Origin: an uncultured Duganella sp.
Lineage (GTDB): Bacteria; Pseudomonadota; Gammaproteobacteria; Burkholderiales; Burkholderiaceae
NCBI GenBank assembly: GCA_946482635.1
Contig: CAMLSG010000144.1
Coordinates: 1 to 13,798, forward strand
Reading direction: 5' to 3'
Length of the DNA: 13,798 nucleotides
The translations under genes and the position numbers were made by a program. How positions within the stretch are numbered: the stretch's first letter is position 1; every line of letters starts with the position of its first letter. This document shows positions 13,071-13,798 of this stretch, one piece after another. Below the pieces are notes generated by a model. That model saw only the letters and a program-made list of their open reading frames with translations. It did no database searches and was not told the origin of the DNA.

Positions 13071-13798
13071 TCAATCCACACTGGCGAGGAAGTTGCGCAG
13101 CGCCTCTTGCGCCGCAGGCTCGGACAGCATCGGCGCGTGGCCGACATCGGGCACCTCAGCATACAGCATGCGCGGTGCGGCAGCGCGCATGGCATTGGCC
13201 TGTGCCGGCTCGATCAGGTCCGACAGGGCGCCGCGAATGAGCATGGTCGGGCGGCGGCGCGCCAGGCGGCGGAATGCGAAGTGCGCGGCCATCGAGGTGG
13301 AGCGCAGCTTGTTGGCGCGGATCGGCACGGCGATATTCGGGTCGTAGCGCATGGCCAGCGTGCCGTCCCGTTCTTCGCGGAAGGCGCGGCGCGCCCAGCG
13401 CCGCCACTCTTCCGGCGAATTGTCGGGGAAGGCGACTGCGTTGATGCTGCTGATGTAGTCGGCCGCCTGCTGCCAGTTCGTGAACTGTTCGCCCTTGCCG
13501 GTATAGCCGCGAATGCGCGACAGTCCGCGCTCGGACAAGGTAGGGCCCACATCATTGAGGACTGCTGCAGCGATGAGGGCCGATTTGCGCAAGGCCAGGG
13601 TCATGGTGATCAGGCCGCCCATTGAGGTGCCGATGAATACCGCGCGTTCGATGCCCAGGTCATGCGCCAGCTTGACCACGTCGTTGGCGTAGACCATGGG
13701 CGTGTAGCGGTCAGGCTGGGTATCGTATTCGGAATTGCCTCGCCCGCGCACGTCAACGGCGATCACGCGGCGGCCCTGGGCCGCAATCCATGGCGCGA
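13071..13798 (-). CDS. Alpha/beta hydrolase, 5' end outside window
   Basis: About 242 residues are visible. The reading frame is open to the right edge, with APWIAAQGRRV preceding the first possible internal GTG start (13766), so the N-terminus with the first strands and oxyanion loop is missing. The fold is clear: VIAVDVRGRGNSE, the nucleophile elbow GTSMGG (Ser near 13623-13625), a helical lid region rich in Trp and Arg, the acid in RGALSDLI and the base in VGHAPML. The family includes esterases, lactonases, C-C hydrolases and haloalkane dehalogenase-like enzymes. No signal peptide can be judged. It lies 4 nt upstream of the binding-protein gene, so it heads, or is an early gene of, the transporter operon and may act on the imported compound. 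Confidence 0.9.
   Translation of the reverse strand, partial: APWIAAQGRRVIAVDVRGRGNSEYDTQPDRYTPMVYANDVVKLAHDLGIERAVFIGTSMGGLITMTLALRKSALIAAAVLNDVGPTLSERGLSRIRGYTGKGEQFTNWQQAADYISSINAVAFPDNSPEEWRRWARRAFREERDGTLAMRYDPNIAVPIRANKLRSTSMAAHFAFRRLARRRPTMLIRGALSDLIEPAQANAMRAAAPRMLYAEVPDVGHAPMLSEPAAQEALRNFLASVD

Overview
The window looks like chromosomal DNA from a high-GC betaproteobacterium, most likely Burkholderiales, family Oxalobacteraceae (Massilia/Duganella-like). This is inferred from codon use, a PEP-CTERM/exosortase-type protein, a Nu-class YfcG-like glutathione transferase and a five-gene LIV-type ABC transporter. There are no insertion sequences, phage genes, tRNA/rRNA genes or CRISPR arrays. 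Both edges cut genes.

Layout. At the left edge is the N-terminal part of a membrane-anchored, probably hybrid, sensor histidine kinase (minus strand, 1-602). It is divergent from a LysE/RhtB exporter (704-1333), which overlaps tail-to-tail with a YceI-like lipoprotein (1317-2000, minus). The interval 2001-2516 holds no convincing protein gene but is rich in structure. It contains two plus-strand Rho-independent terminators with no plus-strand gene in front of them, four further hairpins before or between them, a promoter-like sequence facing the first terminator, and, closer to the next gene, an extended -10 promoter with two TATCGATA palindromes. I read this as one or two small RNA genes followed by a LacI-type-controlled promoter.

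The promoter leads into a two-gene operon: a secreted 1017-residue multidomain alginate-lyase-like enzyme (2517-5570) and, 10 nt downstream, a PEP-CTERM-sorted surface protein (5581-6171). A second plus-strand cluster follows: two tandem glutathione transferases (6238-6936, 6961-7584) and an orphan family-3 solute-binding protein (7588-8379).

The right third is a tightly packed minus-strand operon read from the right edge: alpha/beta hydrolase (5' end outside the window), periplasmic binding protein, LivG, LivF, LivH, LivM. Genes are separated by 1-9 nt or overlap. Its last gene overlaps the solute-binding protein gene tail-to-tail by 32 nt.

How it fits together. The lyase and PEP-CTERM protein suggest polysaccharide cleavage at the cell surface or in the exopolysaccharide matrix. 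The hydrolase heading the Liv operon suggests that the importer may take up an ester, lactone or amide rather than, or besides, branched-chain amino acids. The part most likely to be undescribed is the structured RNA region at 2036-2341.
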